A stretch of 64,000 bases of DNA from Eonycteris spelaea (GCA_003508835.1 PUFA01000057.1:8320501-8384500); one strand, 5' to 3'. Shown: positions 24,261-37,070, counted from the first letter of the stretch. Numbers and translations: made by a program. The notes: generated by a model from the letters alone, not told the origin.

Positions 24261-24548
24261 TTTTTTAGTAGTCTGAAATTCAAACTTTGCATTAATTTAA
24301 ACTAAATTTACCTTCCTCTCAATTTGGGGTTTTATTTTACTCTGAGAATCACGTTTTTAAAAATTAAGTGATGTCTGCCATTACAGTGCAGCAGCTTTTG
24401 GCAGTTTCTGTAATTCGTTGCTTTCGTGCCATCTTGCTTATTTCATTTAAATGATTGGTTCTATTTGAAGGTTTATGCAGAAAGAGTTGCTGAGTTTGAA
24501 GAAAAACTTAACAATTGGATGACATGCGAAATAAGGTTAAACTGAATT

Positions 24549-24848
24549 ACAGCTGACCCTTAAACAGAAAAGGTCGGACTGCCTGGGTACACTTATACGT
24601 GGATTTTTAAAATAATTAGGGTAAATGTATTTTCTCTCCCATATGATTTTCTTAATAACATTTTCTTTTTTTCTAGTTTACTTTTATTCAGTATGTAATA
24701 CATATAACATATAAAACATGTGTTAGTTGACTATTTACAATATCAACAAGGCTTCCAGTCAAAAGTAAGCTATTAGAAGTTATTTTGGGGGAGTCAAAGT
24801 TGTATGTGGATTTTTGACTAACCCCCACATTGTTCATGTGTCACTGTG
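24549..24848 (+). mobile_element. MER2-like Tigger-type (TcMar) non-autonomous transposon
   Basis: The terminal 'cagctgacccttaaacagaa' at the left and 'cccacattgttcatgtgtca' at the right are the diverged inverted termini. The middle carries 'cttaataacattttcttttt' and 'ggcttccagtcaaaagtaag', typical of MER2. It ends about 60 bases before the exon at 24911. Confidence 0.75.
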
Positions 24849-24910
24849 TAATAAACATGTACTGAATCGTGCTTTACCTCTTTTTTTGTGTCTCTGTGTT
24901 TTCTCCTTAG

Positions 24911-25009
24911 CTCTCACCTGAAGTTTAGTAATCTCACCCTGATTTCAACCCACGGACTCCCTGGGAAAAAACTTTTGGGCACTGAACAAAGGAAGTTTTT
25001 AGCAAGCGA
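24911..25009 (+). CDS. CFAP61: CFAP61 exon, 99 nt
   Basis: A strong acceptor (pyrimidine tract then CTCCTTAG, 24901-24910) opens the exon with one base that completes a Cys codon with TG from 10304-10305. It then reads SHLKFSNLTLISTHGLPG, followed by KKLLGTEQRKFLAS, 32 full codons. It leaves GA at the end, which becomes Asp with the C opening the next exon. The donor is GA|GTATGA, weaker than consensus. In CFAP61 this segment follows the GASxxG loop and forms the next strand of the dinucleotide fold. The frame is intact. The HGLPG stretch is the clearest family signature. An MER2-like transposon copy lies just upstream. Confidence 0.9.
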
Positions 25010-26311
25010 GTATGAATTCTATTTGCTTTTTTGATTCTGAGGCCAAAATGTCCTAATTTGTGTGCAGTCATTTTTATGTTGGATAGATTTCAGACTGAAA
25101 AGGGAAATGTGGCAGGCTTTTCTCCTGGAGTATAGATGTCACTTAGGAGGTACAAGGACACACCCCTTAACGGCAAATGGCTGGGTCTGGTTGCCATTTT
25201 GTATTTGTGGGAAAATGTATGCCCTCTTCCAAAAACTGGGACAGAGCCTGCTGACCCAGCCACAGCCTGCATTTGGGTTCTGAGTGACATGGCAGGGCAA
25301 GGGACCTTGGTGACTGTATTCGCATCAGCCAGGCAACTCCCCCAAGGTTCAGAGTTGGGAGATAAAGGCCAAGCACCTTACTGGGATGTGGGTCTCAAAC
25401 CTACCACACCATTTGTAATCAGGGGCTGATCAGCAGAGACCTTTTATGCCAGTCTGGGCAAGCTTTGTTGTTTGCATCCCAATAGAATCACTATTTGTCA
25501 ACAGCTGTTCTAGAAAATGCCATTTCATTATCACACAGCTTCCACTACTTTTAATTTCCTGTAGCAGAACAAGGGTACAAGGATTACTAGGCTCCCTGCC
25601 TCTAAAAACAGTGTCCCCATTTTTCCAATGAGGAGGAAGGAAATTGTTCTCTCTCAGAGTATTCATTTTAGAATCCATGACGAAGAGATTCTCTTTCAAC
25701 TGTGAAAAAGACTTACTTTGCCTTCAAACAGTGAGAAAAACGGCAAATTCTTACTAGCAGAACCAGGCTTATTTCAAGCTAATACTTTTATTAGACTAAA
25801 AACTTTTTTTTTTTTTGAAGTCTGGCGGATGCTAATTCAGATCCTGTCCATACCACAAAGGGGATTTCATTTCTCTGAGCTTTGGATTTTTTAACTGTGA
25901 AAGGTGTATAATAAGTCAACCTTGCTAGAGTTTTTATTAAATTTAGCATAACAGCGAGTTCTGGCAAAGATTAGAGGATCGACACATGTACATCCCCTTC
26001 CCTCATTACCCTCTTTCTAAATTGCATGATTCTCAGGAAATGTTGATGCTATTGATAAATATCTCACAAGGCACTTAATTCAGTCAGCTTGATAAAGGTT
26101 TCCATCAGCCCCCGTGTTCGGTAGTTTATAAGAGAGGACGGCTAGTAATAACCTTCTGCTGGTGTGATACTGTGTGGGAACTGCATGTGGCTGGATGGAA
26201 GGTCACCTGGTATCCCTGCTTCTGTCCTTGCCTCTCCACATTCTCAACTCAGTAGCCAGAGCAATGCTGCATAAATGTAAGTCAGATCGCATCGACTCCT
26301 GAACAGACCTA

Positions 26312-26478
26312 GAACTGCACCGTCCAATATGGTGGCTACTAGCCACAGATGGTTATTTAAATTTAAATTGATTAGAGTTAAATGAGATTAAAGATTCAGC
26401 TTCTCAATTGCATTAGCCATGTTTCAAGTGCTCAAAAAGCCACATGTGGCTAGTAGCTGCCATATCAGACAGCACAGG
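26312..26478. mobile_element. hAT-type MITE with long inverted termini
   Basis: The left arm 'caatatggtggctactagcc' is repeated in inverse at the right as 'ggctagtagctgccatatca', around a short AT-rich centre. This is the familiar 'cactgtccaatatggtagcc' mammalian element. I do not assign the family name. A related copy is at 58150-58325. Confidence 0.65.
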
Positions 26479-26499
26479 TGGAGAACATTTCCATCATCA

Positions 26500-26990
26500 C
26501 AGAAACTTCTGGAATGCACCAACCTAATATCTACCCCTGTCCACTTACTTCACTGACCTCATCATTTACCATTTTTGCCCTTGTTCTTTTCACTCTAGCT
26601 GCACCAGCCTCCTCAATGTTCCTGAAACACGATAGGCACGTCTACACTTGGGATTCTTTGTTTTTCTCACGCCCAAGTCTTTGCTTAAATGTCAACTTTT
26701 CAATGAGTTCTACCCTGACCACTCATTCATTTGCAACCAATACTCTTAACATAGTCCTGTTTCCCTTACTCTGCTCTGTTTTTTTCTTGCTACTGAAACC
26801 CTTCTAAATGCTATATAATTTGCCTTTTAAAATTGTTTTTTTTCTTTATATTCTGAATCCTTCAGCTACAATATAAATTCCATGAGGGTAGGAATATTTT
26901 GCCTTTTTGTTCAGTGATGTGTTCCTGGCATCTGGGACAGTGGTCAGCACATAGCAGGTGCTCAATAAATAATGTCAAATAGATAAAAAT
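26500..26990 (+). repeat. L2 LINE 3' end, well preserved
   Basis: About 490 bases of forward L2 3' region: 'cttaaatgtcaacttttcaa', 'gagttctaccctgaccactc', 'ataaattccatgagggtagg' and 'agcacatagcaggtgctcaa' followed by TAAATAATG. An open frame at 26478-26807 lies inside it and is not a host gene. Confidence 0.75.
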
Positions 26991-28839
26991 TACCTCTAAA
27001 AGTACCTGCAAAAGTCATCTGAATCATGTTATAGACTGACTAAATAACATAGCCAGTTGCCTCTGGATGAGTAACTGCATGTTATCATCATTCTAGAAAT
27101 AACAAATTAAAGAGGGTGTTACTTTCCAAATGGTCCTCATATGCCAATAGAGAAAATTGTTTCTGGTCACAGAGTTTAAAAATAACAAGGCTTTTGACAT
27201 CTATACATTTAATAATGTAAAGTCCTCATTTTAAATATGAATTCTGAGCTTCGCCCTAACCAGTGTTTGAATTTATTATTTTTGTTACTACTTTTTTAAT
27301 AGCCAGTTTTTATCTTTCTCTGACCCTGTCCAGTGTCTGGTGGAGGTGCTAATGACATGCTGCGGATGCAACAGAAAGGAAGGCAGTGGGAGGAGAGGAG
27401 AAACAGGAAGCAGGAGAAATCTGCTAATTGGACAATCAGCCCTGAATAATTGAAAATTAATTGTGATGCTCTATTTTTTAAGAGTGTCATGATAAATCCT
27501 TTATGATAACCTCTGTGGTTCTTTCCAGTTCTGAAGGGTTCTGACTCCATGAAGTGCAGATCTCCACCATTCTTATGTTTGCTCCTTTGGCTTTGCTCCT
27601 AATTTTGCACCTTGAGCTTTGGGCTTAGTCTTATGACACCGGGTATGGGGACACTGCAACTTTGAACAAGCGAGCCACTTTTCACAAATGCCTCTCCCAG
27701 AAACTTCCGCATCCCACATTTCTGCTTTTTTCTTATTGCCTGTCTCTAGAATGTTCTATGAAGACAATCTTTCATATCATTTCGAGTCAGGGCCAAGTTC
27801 ACTTAAGAAGCATGAAGTTTCATTGATGTTTCTTCTTTGGTTCCTTCTGCGTTTTCCAGATAACTCTAGTGGAGGTATTTCTCTTGTCCTTAAGCCATGA
27901 GACAGTCTCTGCCATGTTAGAATCTTAATGCTCACTAACTCTGCTTAGAAAATAATTTTGGAAACATATCACTTATAGTTTCTAATGTCTAGTTTTGCCT
28001 ACCTGATGGGTAAATTAAGGAAGGTCCAGAATGTATAGTAATATTCAGAATATATATTAATATCCAAAACAGATAGTAATCACCTACACAATGATATTTT
28101 AAACTGAGAAAAGTCATTCAGTGTAGTAACAGATGGTAAAAGCAGCACGCTGCATTCTTGAATGCTTTCTAAGTTTCCTAAAAAAAATGGTGTTCTCAAG
28201 TGCCCGTTCCCACTGGACAGAGCTTCAAATTTTAACTCTGAAATGTGCACTCTGACATTATCAACACGACTGTCCTACTGTCATTAAAAATAACGTCGTC
28301 TTAGCCTTTCTCAAATTTCCCCTGAGAACTTTCGTCTTTGAGCAACTCCTCATAAGATTAATCCCTGTGCACTAACTATATTTAATTTTTTCTAATCTGG
28401 GACGACTGACAGTACTGTTTCTATTATGGACAGTGATGCAAATAAGAACAACCTTTTGTGAGTCTCTCATGAATGTACAAAATCAATGAAGTTTCCTGTT
28501 TTTCTGTAAAGCTACCAGAATTTCATCTCGCTCTCTACTATTTTCCTGTGACAGGCCAGCCCCCAATTTTCTTTCCGTATTTAGAAGAAATTTTCTTGTT
28601 GTTAAGTGTTGTTTCATGGAGAGATACAAAGCCCACAGCTCCCTTCTTTTTCACAGGTCCTATAACGGGGTCTAATGTGCATCCATTACTAGAATTCTTT
28701 TTGTGTGGTGATGAGTGGATCAAAAAGAAAAAATGTTCTTTCATTACCACTTTAGTCCTGTTTGCATCCAAGGAGAGTAAACAGGATTATGTATCATTAA
28801 TATTATTTAGAATAATACCTTTCACATATGCATCCCACT

Positions 28840-28995
28840 TGACAAAACAGCATCTCTTACATTCTCACATTCATTCCTTACAATGATAGAGACATGTGGG
28901 AGGAAAATTATGCCATGTTGAGAGCTGAGGAAACTGAAGTATTGAAAGAGGATGCAGACTCCCCAGGGTCCAGTCTCATTAGGGACAGGGTAAGG
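28840..28995 (-). repeat. MIR SINE fragment (reverse)
   Basis: Weak reverse MIR text: 'cattccttacaatgatagag', 'gagctgaggaaactgaagta' and 'gacagggtaaggacacagac'. Diverged. Confidence 0.35.
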
Positions 28996-29610
28996 ACACA
29001 GACCTTGGCCCAGTGAAGACTAGACAAATGAAACACTATTCTGCCACCCTGTACTCCTGATCTCAGAACAGGATCACTAGCGGGGTCATGTAAAGGAGAT
29101 CAGACCTTTCAGAAAGTTCTAGAAACAACCCTCACAAAACTCTTTAAATAAACCCAAAGCCACAGGAAACCCACTTTTCTCACATTGTAGTACAATGCTC
29201 AAACTCAAATGGAACCCAGACAAGAAACCCATCTCCCTGGACCTGTTGTTCACAGAAGTACTAGTTCCCCACAATCATTTTTGCTCTATAGAGTGAATCC
29301 AAAAAGTCTACAGGGTCTATACTTGCTGCAAACGTAATTCCCTGATACCTTCTCTAAACATAATGTGTTTTGTTGTTTTGGCACAAATCCATACACTCAT
29401 TTTAAGAACGAGTCATTTATTGAAAAGCTTAGCAAATAGGAAGTGTTCTCAATATTCAGGACCTTGACCCCTGCCTTTGGAATCCTTAGCGATGTCACTT
29501 TCTTCTTTCTCATTCCCTTTGAGTATGTGGTCAGTATGACAATTCGTCAGCTAAAGTAAATTTATACTTACCATGAAATAGAAGCAGAAGAAAGTGTGTA
29601 TATTTATGAC

Positions 29611-29675
<65 letters not shown>
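29611..29675. repeat. Composite (CT)n(CA)n microsatellite
   Basis: Perfect CT dinucleotides at 29611-29634 run directly into CA dinucleotides at 29635-29675. The tract ends 239 bases before the acceptor of the exon at 29915. Pyrimidine and CA repeats near acceptors can bind PTB and hnRNP L, so an effect on splicing is possible but unproven. Confidence 0.98.
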
Positions 29676-29676
<1 letters not shown>

Positions 29677-29914
29677 GTCCCTCCCTGTTGTTGACTGGCC
29701 TATGCCAAAGAGAACAATTTAGCTTTAAGAGAAAGATGTCAATTTATGACTGTCTCGTAACAAAAATTCTCCTAGTATGTAGCCTTGGTCTTGGTAAACT
29801 CACAGCAAGAGCACAAACTCTGCCCACTAGGCCACTTGAACCAACTCATCAGATGTCTAATTAATGCCACTATCAGCTGCTCAAATGTCACTGATGGAGC
29901 TTCTCTCCCCACAG

Positions 29915-30083
29915 CCACTGTTTTAATGATAAAGATCATGCACTGATGTCACTGTGCTCCTGGGTCAATGTGGTGGTTGGAAGGATGACTGCAATAGACC
30001 GAGCAGCCAAGCATGTCGTGGTTTCCCAGGAAGGAATTGTGCTCTACGACCACCTCATCCTCTGCACTGGGCAGCAGTACCAG
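29915..30083 (+). CDS. CFAP61: CFAP61 exon, 169 nt, with the YDHLILCTG nucleotide-fold motif
   Basis: The acceptor CCCCACAG (29907-29914) is followed by one base completing Asp, then 56 intact codons to the donor CAG|GTGAGG (30083/30084), ending in phase 0. It begins HCFNDKDHALMSLCSWVNVV and ends YDHLILCTGQQYQ. The YDxLIxxTG pattern is the second conserved motif of FAD-dependent pyridine-nucleotide disulphide oxidoreductases. The stretch VNVVVGRMTAIDRAAKHVVV is the strand-turn-strand before it. This is the strongest evidence that this part of CFAP61 has an oxidoreductase-like fold. No redox-active CxxC pair is visible, so a structural or nucleotide-sensing role is likelier than catalysis. Confidence 0.95.
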
Positions 30084-31009
30084 GTGAGGCCACGCATGGC
30101 CATCTCCATGGTTAAGGGTTAATGTGTTTACCGGGCACACGCTCTCGGGGAGAAGGGCATGTCTTCTCACCCTACAGCTGCCATTCTGTATTCATTAAAG
30201 TGCCCTGCATGGCCTGCACACATCACCAGAATTATGCCGGAAACTCTCATGGAAACCCATTCCAAGAAAAACATTCTGCTCAAGGAAAAAAATCACAGCA
30301 AGTCGGAGAAATGTCATTCTCCAAGCTGTTGTCCAAAAGTCTAACACTTACTGCTCATCAGAGCACAATCCAGACACAACCCAGCATGCATTCGTGGGAA
30401 ATTAATTTATGCCTCAAGAGGCTAACATTTGGCGGTGGTGATGGGCTCACGCTAAAGTATTTCAAACATGCGCACCTTCTGTCAACCCTTATTTTATTTT
30501 GTCTCTCAGTTACAAAACTAGGAAATGTGACTGATTGATTGCCCAGTGACCATGCTGTCCATTTTGATTAAATTCTCAAACCGCATTTGAGGAAAGCATT
30601 GCTGGATACAACTGAAGCTGTTCAATGTCTTAGGGAAGCAAATTTTAATATTCTCACTTTGCAACACACGTAATCATTTTATGCGGACCACAAAATAGGG
30701 CATCTCTTTAATCGAAAGAGATTTACTTTATTACTCAAAGATTGGTCTTTTAATTACATTTCTCCCAGGAATCCCAGGAACCTGGATAGGCCTCCCTGTG
30801 GTTTGTTCCTGAGAAGCATGGAGTAATCCACCCCAACCCCAGGCACTGCCGTGTTTTATCTCATTCTGTCTTAGGCCATCCTGTGAGTAGTCATGGATTC
30901 AACTAGGCCGGTGGGAGGAGTGTGTTCAAGTTTTCCTTACATAGCCAAGCCAGGAGGAGGCAGTGTGTGGTGGCGGAAAGAGAGCTGAGCAACTCCTTGT
31001 ATCTTTTAG

Positions 31010-31180
31010 TTGCAGTTCTGAGCCTTACCATTGAGATTACCTGGAGCACTTTTAAAATATGCCTACACTCCACCCACAGAAGCTCCGTTTTATTATTATG
31101 GGATAGGGGCTCAGTCATCAGTATTCTTTAAGCTCCTAAATGATTCTAAGCCAAGGCCAAGAATCACTGACTTGAATTTT
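31010..31180. mobile_element. MER5/MER20-type hAT-Charlie MITE, copy 1
   Basis: Blocks 'ttgagattacctggagcact', 'cctacactccacccacagaa' and 'tgattctaagccaaggccaa' follow the MER5A plan. A second such copy follows directly. Confidence 0.5.
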
Positions 31181-31204
31181 ATCAACCTAGAATCTCTCAT
31201 CTGT

Positions 31205-31380
31205 GTCTTAGAGCAGTACTTCTCAAACTGAAATGTGCAGACAGCTAACCTGTGCATCTCATTAAAGTGCAAATTCTGAGCAGGGGAGGGTGTGAGGGCA
31301 GCAGTTCTAATAAGCTTCAGGTGAGGCAGATGCTGCCAGTGACTAACTAGACCATACTCTGAGTATCAAGGCTTGGGTCA
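31205..31380. mobile_element. MER5/MER20-type hAT-Charlie MITE, copy 2
   Basis: Starts with the terminal 'agcagtacttctcaaactga' and continues 'aatgtgcagacagctaacct' and 'aggtgaggcagatgctgcca'. It lies in tandem with the copy at 31010-31180. Confidence 0.55.
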
Positions 31381-32413
31381 GCATCTGAGTACTTTCTTTT
31401 TTCTTATTCCCGGTGAAAGGGTAAATATAAACTGGAGAAATACCTTATTTGATAGTTAAGTATTCATCTTTTTAAAACATTAGACTAGGAGAAAACATTA
31501 TGCACCCCTTTAGCTTGCCCCTTTTCATCTGCTCCATTGAGTTCCAGCTGCTGCCTGCAACTGCAGACTTTGGAAAATGTGAGTGGAAGACTCAGACATC
31601 TGCCCATGTGTGTCCAGCTGCCCCTGCAGCTTTAGTCTGTGGTACATTAAGCTCTTGCCCTTTTTACAATGGGAAAAATGGAATGAAGAAGTGATAAAGG
31701 GAGCTCCAATTTAGTTTTTCCAGGAAATAAAAACCAAAGGTACATAGAATGATACAAAACAATGCAGCTAAATTCACTGGGAGGTCTTCTAGTTCTTATT
31801 TCTTTTCCTATTCCTTTCTCCCCAACTCTCTTATAGTTTTGTACCAATTTTGTGATTAAAAAAAATTAAGATGATGAAAATAAAGTTTAAACCCAAAGCA
31901 AGACAGCCTGTTAAAAAATTTAATTACAATCCTTAACCTCTAATCAGACCTTTAAATGACGTGTCTCGTTGTAAAATATTATGCAATATTTTTTATCTAA
32001 ATGCACATCACTTAATCTTTTTAATCAGGAAATCCATGCACAAAATTAAGTTGTACTGCAGGGCTGCATGTGAAGAGGGCTGGTCTCTACTTCCAAGCCC
32101 TCTTTCCAGGGGCAAATACATTGAGGCATTTCTTTTGTTGGTTCTTCAATACTTACTCCTAAAACTCTAAATAATGTGTTTATAGAAGTTTTTTTATTTG
32201 ATCTGTCAACTTCTGACTTTACCTATGACCTTTCCATTTGGAAGATAAAGATTTATCTAGCTCACTTTCAGTACCTTCTGACTCCCTTCCCCACCCTGCC
32301 TATCAATTTGATTTTTTTTTTTTTTGGTGAGCATAAATGGTGGTCCAGAAAACCACTCTGAGATAGCTTACAAGTGAGGTACCTGAGTGACTCTCCATGG
32401 CTCATTGAGAATA

Positions 32414-32417
<4 letters not shown>

Positions 32418-32460
<43 letters not shown>
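32418..32460. repeat. (GA)n microsatellite
   Basis: Perfect AG dinucleotides over 43 bases. It creates a spurious Ser-Leu-rich open frame on the minus strand. Confidence 0.98.
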
Positions 32461-32464
<4 letters not shown>

Positions 32465-32909
32465 TGTCCCATGCTTGGATTTGGGTCATCTCATAAAGAG
32501 GAAGAATAAAAATTTGCCATCTCAAAGTTTAATGAATCTGGTATTGACCATCAGAAGTCCGTGGCAGGGACCCTCAAAGAGGTGACACTAGCAGCCAGCA
32601 GGTAGAGCAAGAACATCTAGCTAGGCAAGAAAGTGAGCTGGGACGTTAGTTATGGTGAGCTTAATGTGGGTCGGCAGTATGTTGTGGTCTCCACAGAGGC
32701 TGATTATGTCTTAGACAGGGTAAATAAGAGTGTGGCATCCAGAACTGTGCAGCTCCAGGAGAGAGCCTGCTGCAAAGGGGCAGAAAGGAGAGCACAGCAC
32801 TTTGCCTCTTTGGTAAGGCCTGAGAAAGGAGCCCCTGTCATTCAACAGCCCCTTGCATGAGAGACCTCATTGCATTTGAGGATGATTAAAGGGGGAAATA
32901 ACAGTATGG

Positions 32910-33425
32910 GGTCAAAGAAAAGTGGCCCAAACTGCAAATTCTTTGGTTTTTCCCATCCAAGGGGTGGGGTCTATGTCTCCTCCCCTTGAATCTGGGTAGG
33001 CTTGTGACCACCTTGACCAATAGAGTACAAATGAAATGATATGGCTAACTTTCGAGGCCAGGAACAAGGGCCATGCAGTGTCTCTTTGTGGGAACAGTTG
33101 CTCCTGGAACCCTGATCTGCCATGTAGAAAATCCAGATACACTGTGATCACTGTGCTGGAGATGCCATACATTAGTTCTCCAGATGGCTCTTCCAGCTGT
33201 TTCTTTCAAAGCACCAGACATGTGGTTGAAACCATCTTAGACCCTCCACCAGCTGAATGTCATCAAGTGACCTCTATGGATAATACATGGAATAAAAGAA
33301 TTGCCCAGCCCAACCCTACCCAAATTTCTGACCCACAAAATCATGAGAAGTAATCAAATGGTGATTGTTTAAACCACTAAGTCTTCGTGTGAGTTTTTTG
33401 CATAGCAAGATACAACTGAAACAAA
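32910..33425 (+). repeat. MaLR/MLT1-like solo LTR
   Basis: Internal blocks 'tctgggtaggcttgtgacca', 'gaccaatagagtacaaatga', 'cacaaaatcatgagaagtaa' and the 3' 'aaaccactaagtcttcgtgt' followed by 'gcatagcaagatacaactga' mark an MLT1-type LTR. Open frames on both strands here (33036-33353 and 32912-33172) are chance products of the repeat. Confidence 0.6.
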
Positions 33426-33504
33426 AAGATTTAATGGAATAAGAGAAAGGAGCATCTGGAAAAATCAGAGAACAAAATTTTCACAGTATTTCAAAATGCA
33501 AGAT

Positions 33505-33539
33505 ACACACACACACACACACACAACACACACACACAC
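33505..33539. repeat. (AC)n microsatellite with one interruption
   Basis: AC dinucleotides with a single AA interruption near 33525. Confidence 0.97.
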
Positions 33540-35424
33540 TGACTTTGCAGGAAACTATTTACCATACTCAGTATGCTTTGATCACCTGGGCTCTGAAATG
33601 GGAGCTTAAGTCATTGAAGAGCAGAAGCTGAGCTGAGATTAGATGAAAAGAGAAATGGAAGAGTAAGAAAGGATTGAAATTAAATCCCCGTCAAGAGACA
33701 CAACTGTTGCTGTACAACATTAGTGTTGCTGAAGACAAAGCATAAAGCTCCCCTGGAGGACAGAGATAGAAGGCCAAGGACAAAAGGGAATATATGGTGC
33801 AAGAGATGAGAAGATTTGATCAACACAGAGGCATATATAGATCATTGTTTTTTTCAAAGGAGAGACGTAAACAAATAGAAGAGACAATAAAGATATGCTA
33901 GAAGAAAACTTTACTTACCTAAAAACTATATTGTACAGTTGACCATATTCCAGGCAAAGTAAAAAATTTCAAGCTACTTACATTCTTATAAAATTTTGGT
34001 TCTATAAGAATGATTGGGAAAAGATGAACAGACTTCAAGAGAAAAATAGCCGATTAACAACCCTCTCCCCCCGCCAAAAAAATGAACAAAAATAAGGCAG
34101 TGTTAAATGGCATAAGAAAATGAAACTAGCCACACAGAATTTTGAAGAAAATGTGGTTATTCAATAATGATATGCCCACCTAAATCTCTCCTATTTGACG
34201 ACAGAAAAAAGTCATTCTTTATGTGTAAATCTTCAGAAAAATGACCTACTCTATTCTGTAATGTATATATCAATAACTGAGACAGAAAGGAAGGAAAATT
34301 TAGAACTTCACAATAGTATGAAAAGACAAATAGCAAACATCAAACAATTTAAAAAGTAATCTAAATCATTTTTTGTAAATCTGAGAATAAAAGCGAAATA
34401 GGAAATAATGAATCTTAATCTAACTCTAATCAAGATCAAGTTGTTGAAAACAGGGAAGAATACGAAGTATCTTAAATAGGCAAAGTCAAAGGAGATATTT
34501 CAGTCTTGACTCTTATATTTAGAGAAAATAAGGTTCAAGAATGCTTTTGAACTATGTAAATAAATTCACCTTTCAAACACTGGAGATGATAAACTGGGAC
34601 GTTATTCATGCATCCTCAGGGAAGAAAACAAAGGAAGCAGCCACAGTGCTTAAACATAAAAGTATAAAACAGAATGGCATAAGGAGAAAAAACCAACAAC
34701 AATTTTGACAATGAATGTCATGGTTTTAAACTGCCCTGTTACAAGACCAAAGTTCTGTTTTTACACTAAATTCAAAATACAAGAGAAATACCAAAACAAA
34801 AATGACACCCAAACTTTAAACATGAAAAGATAGTTAAAAGTGCACCAACAAAAGGTGACAGGCAGATTCAAAGAGGTTTTAGAAGCAGCAGCAATGTTAG
34901 TATCCAGCAAAGGGGAATTAATTGGAGAAAGAAAAGCATTAATGCTGACCAAAGGTAGAACTTGTGACAGTAAAATAGAATGATGACCCTGTTACATACT
35001 GAACATGACTGTGTCACAGAACACATCACAAAAACAGAAGTAGACCTGGAGTATTATATTCATTTCTTGGAGTCACATTTAAGAAGAGAAAGAACATCTA
35101 AAAACTCAAAGACACCCCAGATGTTTAACCAGAGGGGTGAAGATTGAAAGTGGTTGTCCTCACATACTGAAGGATTTTCATGTAGAAAATGAATTAGAAT
35201 TGTGTATCATGGTCCCAGAAAGCAGAATTAGGACAGACCACCAGAAGTGATGGAATACGGTTCTTATTCATCCTAAGAAAGAACTTCCTGAGAGTCAGAG
35301 TCTGTACCAAAAGGGAATGTTCAGCTCCAGGAAACAGCAAGATGCCTCCATGGAGGGCAGGTAAAGGGGTGGGGTAGGAACACTTGACAGAGGCTGAGTC
35401 ATTGCCACTTGTCACATGTGTGTT

Positions 35425-35590
35425 AACTGATGTCATCCTTGCTATAACTCCATGCTACTTTCATCCCTATTTCATAGAGGAGGAAACCAAGGTGCAGTGA
35501 AGTTGTGGTAATTTGTCCAATGTCATACAATGACAAAGTGTCAGACTAGGATTTGAGCCAAAGGGATCTGGCTCTAGAGCATGATTTCTC
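35425..35590 (-). repeat. MIR SINE (reverse)
   Basis: Reverse MIR with 'ctatttcatagaggaggaaa', 'ccaaggtgcagtgaagttgt' and 'ggatttgagccaaagggatc'. Confidence 0.6.
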
Positions 35591-37070
35591 TCTCCTTTTT
35601 CTGTCTTTCTGTTTCCTTGTCCTCCCTTCTCTTTCCCTCCTTCCTTCTCTCTCAGAGATGTGGTCTAGGAATTATATTTGATGGCTTTTAAAAGTCTTTA
35701 TGACACAGAAATTCTAGAACTTATTGTTTGTAGCTAGAGTCAAAAATAAGTTTATTTCTTTCATTAAAAATATCTAGAGAAAAGCAACTAAGGTCTGGTA
35801 AGGTGGCTCCCTGGTGTCATCTGGAACCTAGCCCCTTCTATCTTTTGTTTTTCCATCTTTAATATGTGTTTTCCATCCTCAACATCTTGAAGTAGCTGCT
35901 GTGACTCCAACCATTTCATTTGCAAGAAGCAAGAAGGAAGAAGGACCAGAGCAAAATGAAATGTTATGTTGCCCCACCCAAGGACTGCTGACTCTTGACT
36001 ACCTCTCTCCTCCGGTCATGAGTTGGGAAATGTAGTTTTTCAACTGGGCATATTTCCCAGGAGTCTGCTACTAAGAAAGAAAGGGAGAAAGGATTTTAAG
36101 TAGGCCACTAGCAGTCCCTGCCACCACAAATTATTAATTTGCTGAAGGGAATGGTGTGGCCAAGGGGTTTCCAAAAACTAGTGATGCTGGCAGTGTTCGA
36201 TCAGAATCATCGATGGAATGCTTGAAAAGTCATCTGATACTCTCCAATCACATGTCAGTGGCAGTTTAATTAGTGGCAGAGAGCTCCCTAGTTTTGATAG
36301 CCAGTATTGATGGTGCTTCTTTATTAAATATATTCATGCCCTCCTTTTAAACTTTATTTTCTTCCTTACTTTGATGACATAATATGAATTTATTCCCCAT
36401 AGATCCTTTTTGATTTATGGAGTTCTACTAAACTCTATGTGGACAAATTTATTGGCCTTGGGATTTAAAATCCTAGCTTCAGTTTTGTCTATTCTGTGAA
36501 AATGTTGTTGTATGAATATGAAAAATTATCCCATTAATTTTCCTTTAACTTCTCTAATTCTTTACAGTTTAGAAGTGTGCAAAAATGCTTTTGAGTACAC
36601 ACAAGAATTATACGGATTATCAGAATGCAATTATATTTCAGGATTGTAGTAGGCTAATTTTCATTTTGGACCTTATATTTTCTACCTCTTGTTTTTTTTA
36701 TCTAAATACCCACTATTTGGAACAATAACTCACTGAAACTTTTACAAATTGAATAGCTCTCAATTTGTTCTTTAGTCCTACCATGTTCTACCAAGGACTT
36801 TTCCTGATTCATTAAAGCGTAACTTACTAAACTGATATAATGTTACCTAAATTTCATTTTATTTTACAGTGCAACGCTCATTGTAGTTCTGGTGAGGTTT
36901 CAAACCTCCAAACACAGTATTCAATATTGTGCACTTTAAACCATTCACCAAAGCCCTCAGTGCATGGTTTATAATAACTGTGAATCGAATAATACCAAAA
37001 TTATATATAATGAGATATTGCTAAACAAATTATATTACTAATAAAAGAATTTTACCTCCACAATTTCAGT

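Larger units (their letters stand above)
10306..24910 (+). other. CFAP61: CFAP61 intron (14.6 kb)
   Basis: The intron begins GTAAGT at 10306 and ends CTCCTTAG at 24910. No additional exon was found, and the phase (2 into 1) closes across it. Recognisable contents are listed separately: MER58-, MER5-, MER1- and MER2-like DNA transposon relics, MIRs, an LTR piece and a possible retrocopy. Stretches 11000-12900 and 19400-20800 are AT-rich with nothing I can name. The stretch 12750-13900 is relatively GC-rich with several short open frames that match nothing I know. Confidence 0.85.
25010..29914 (+). other. CFAP61: CFAP61 intron (4.9 kb)
   Basis: Bounded by GTATGA at 25010 and CCCCACAG at 29914. 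It contains a hAT-type inverted-repeat element, a well preserved L2, a MIR relic and a (CT)n(CA)n tract. The stretches 25010-26300 and 27000-28800 show nothing I can name beyond short unsupported open frames. Confidence 0.85.

Noticed and set aside
28473..28886. 137-codon + strand open frame
   Set aside because: No splice partners, no recognised family, overlaps a MIR relic at its end, and composition is that of AT-rich intron.
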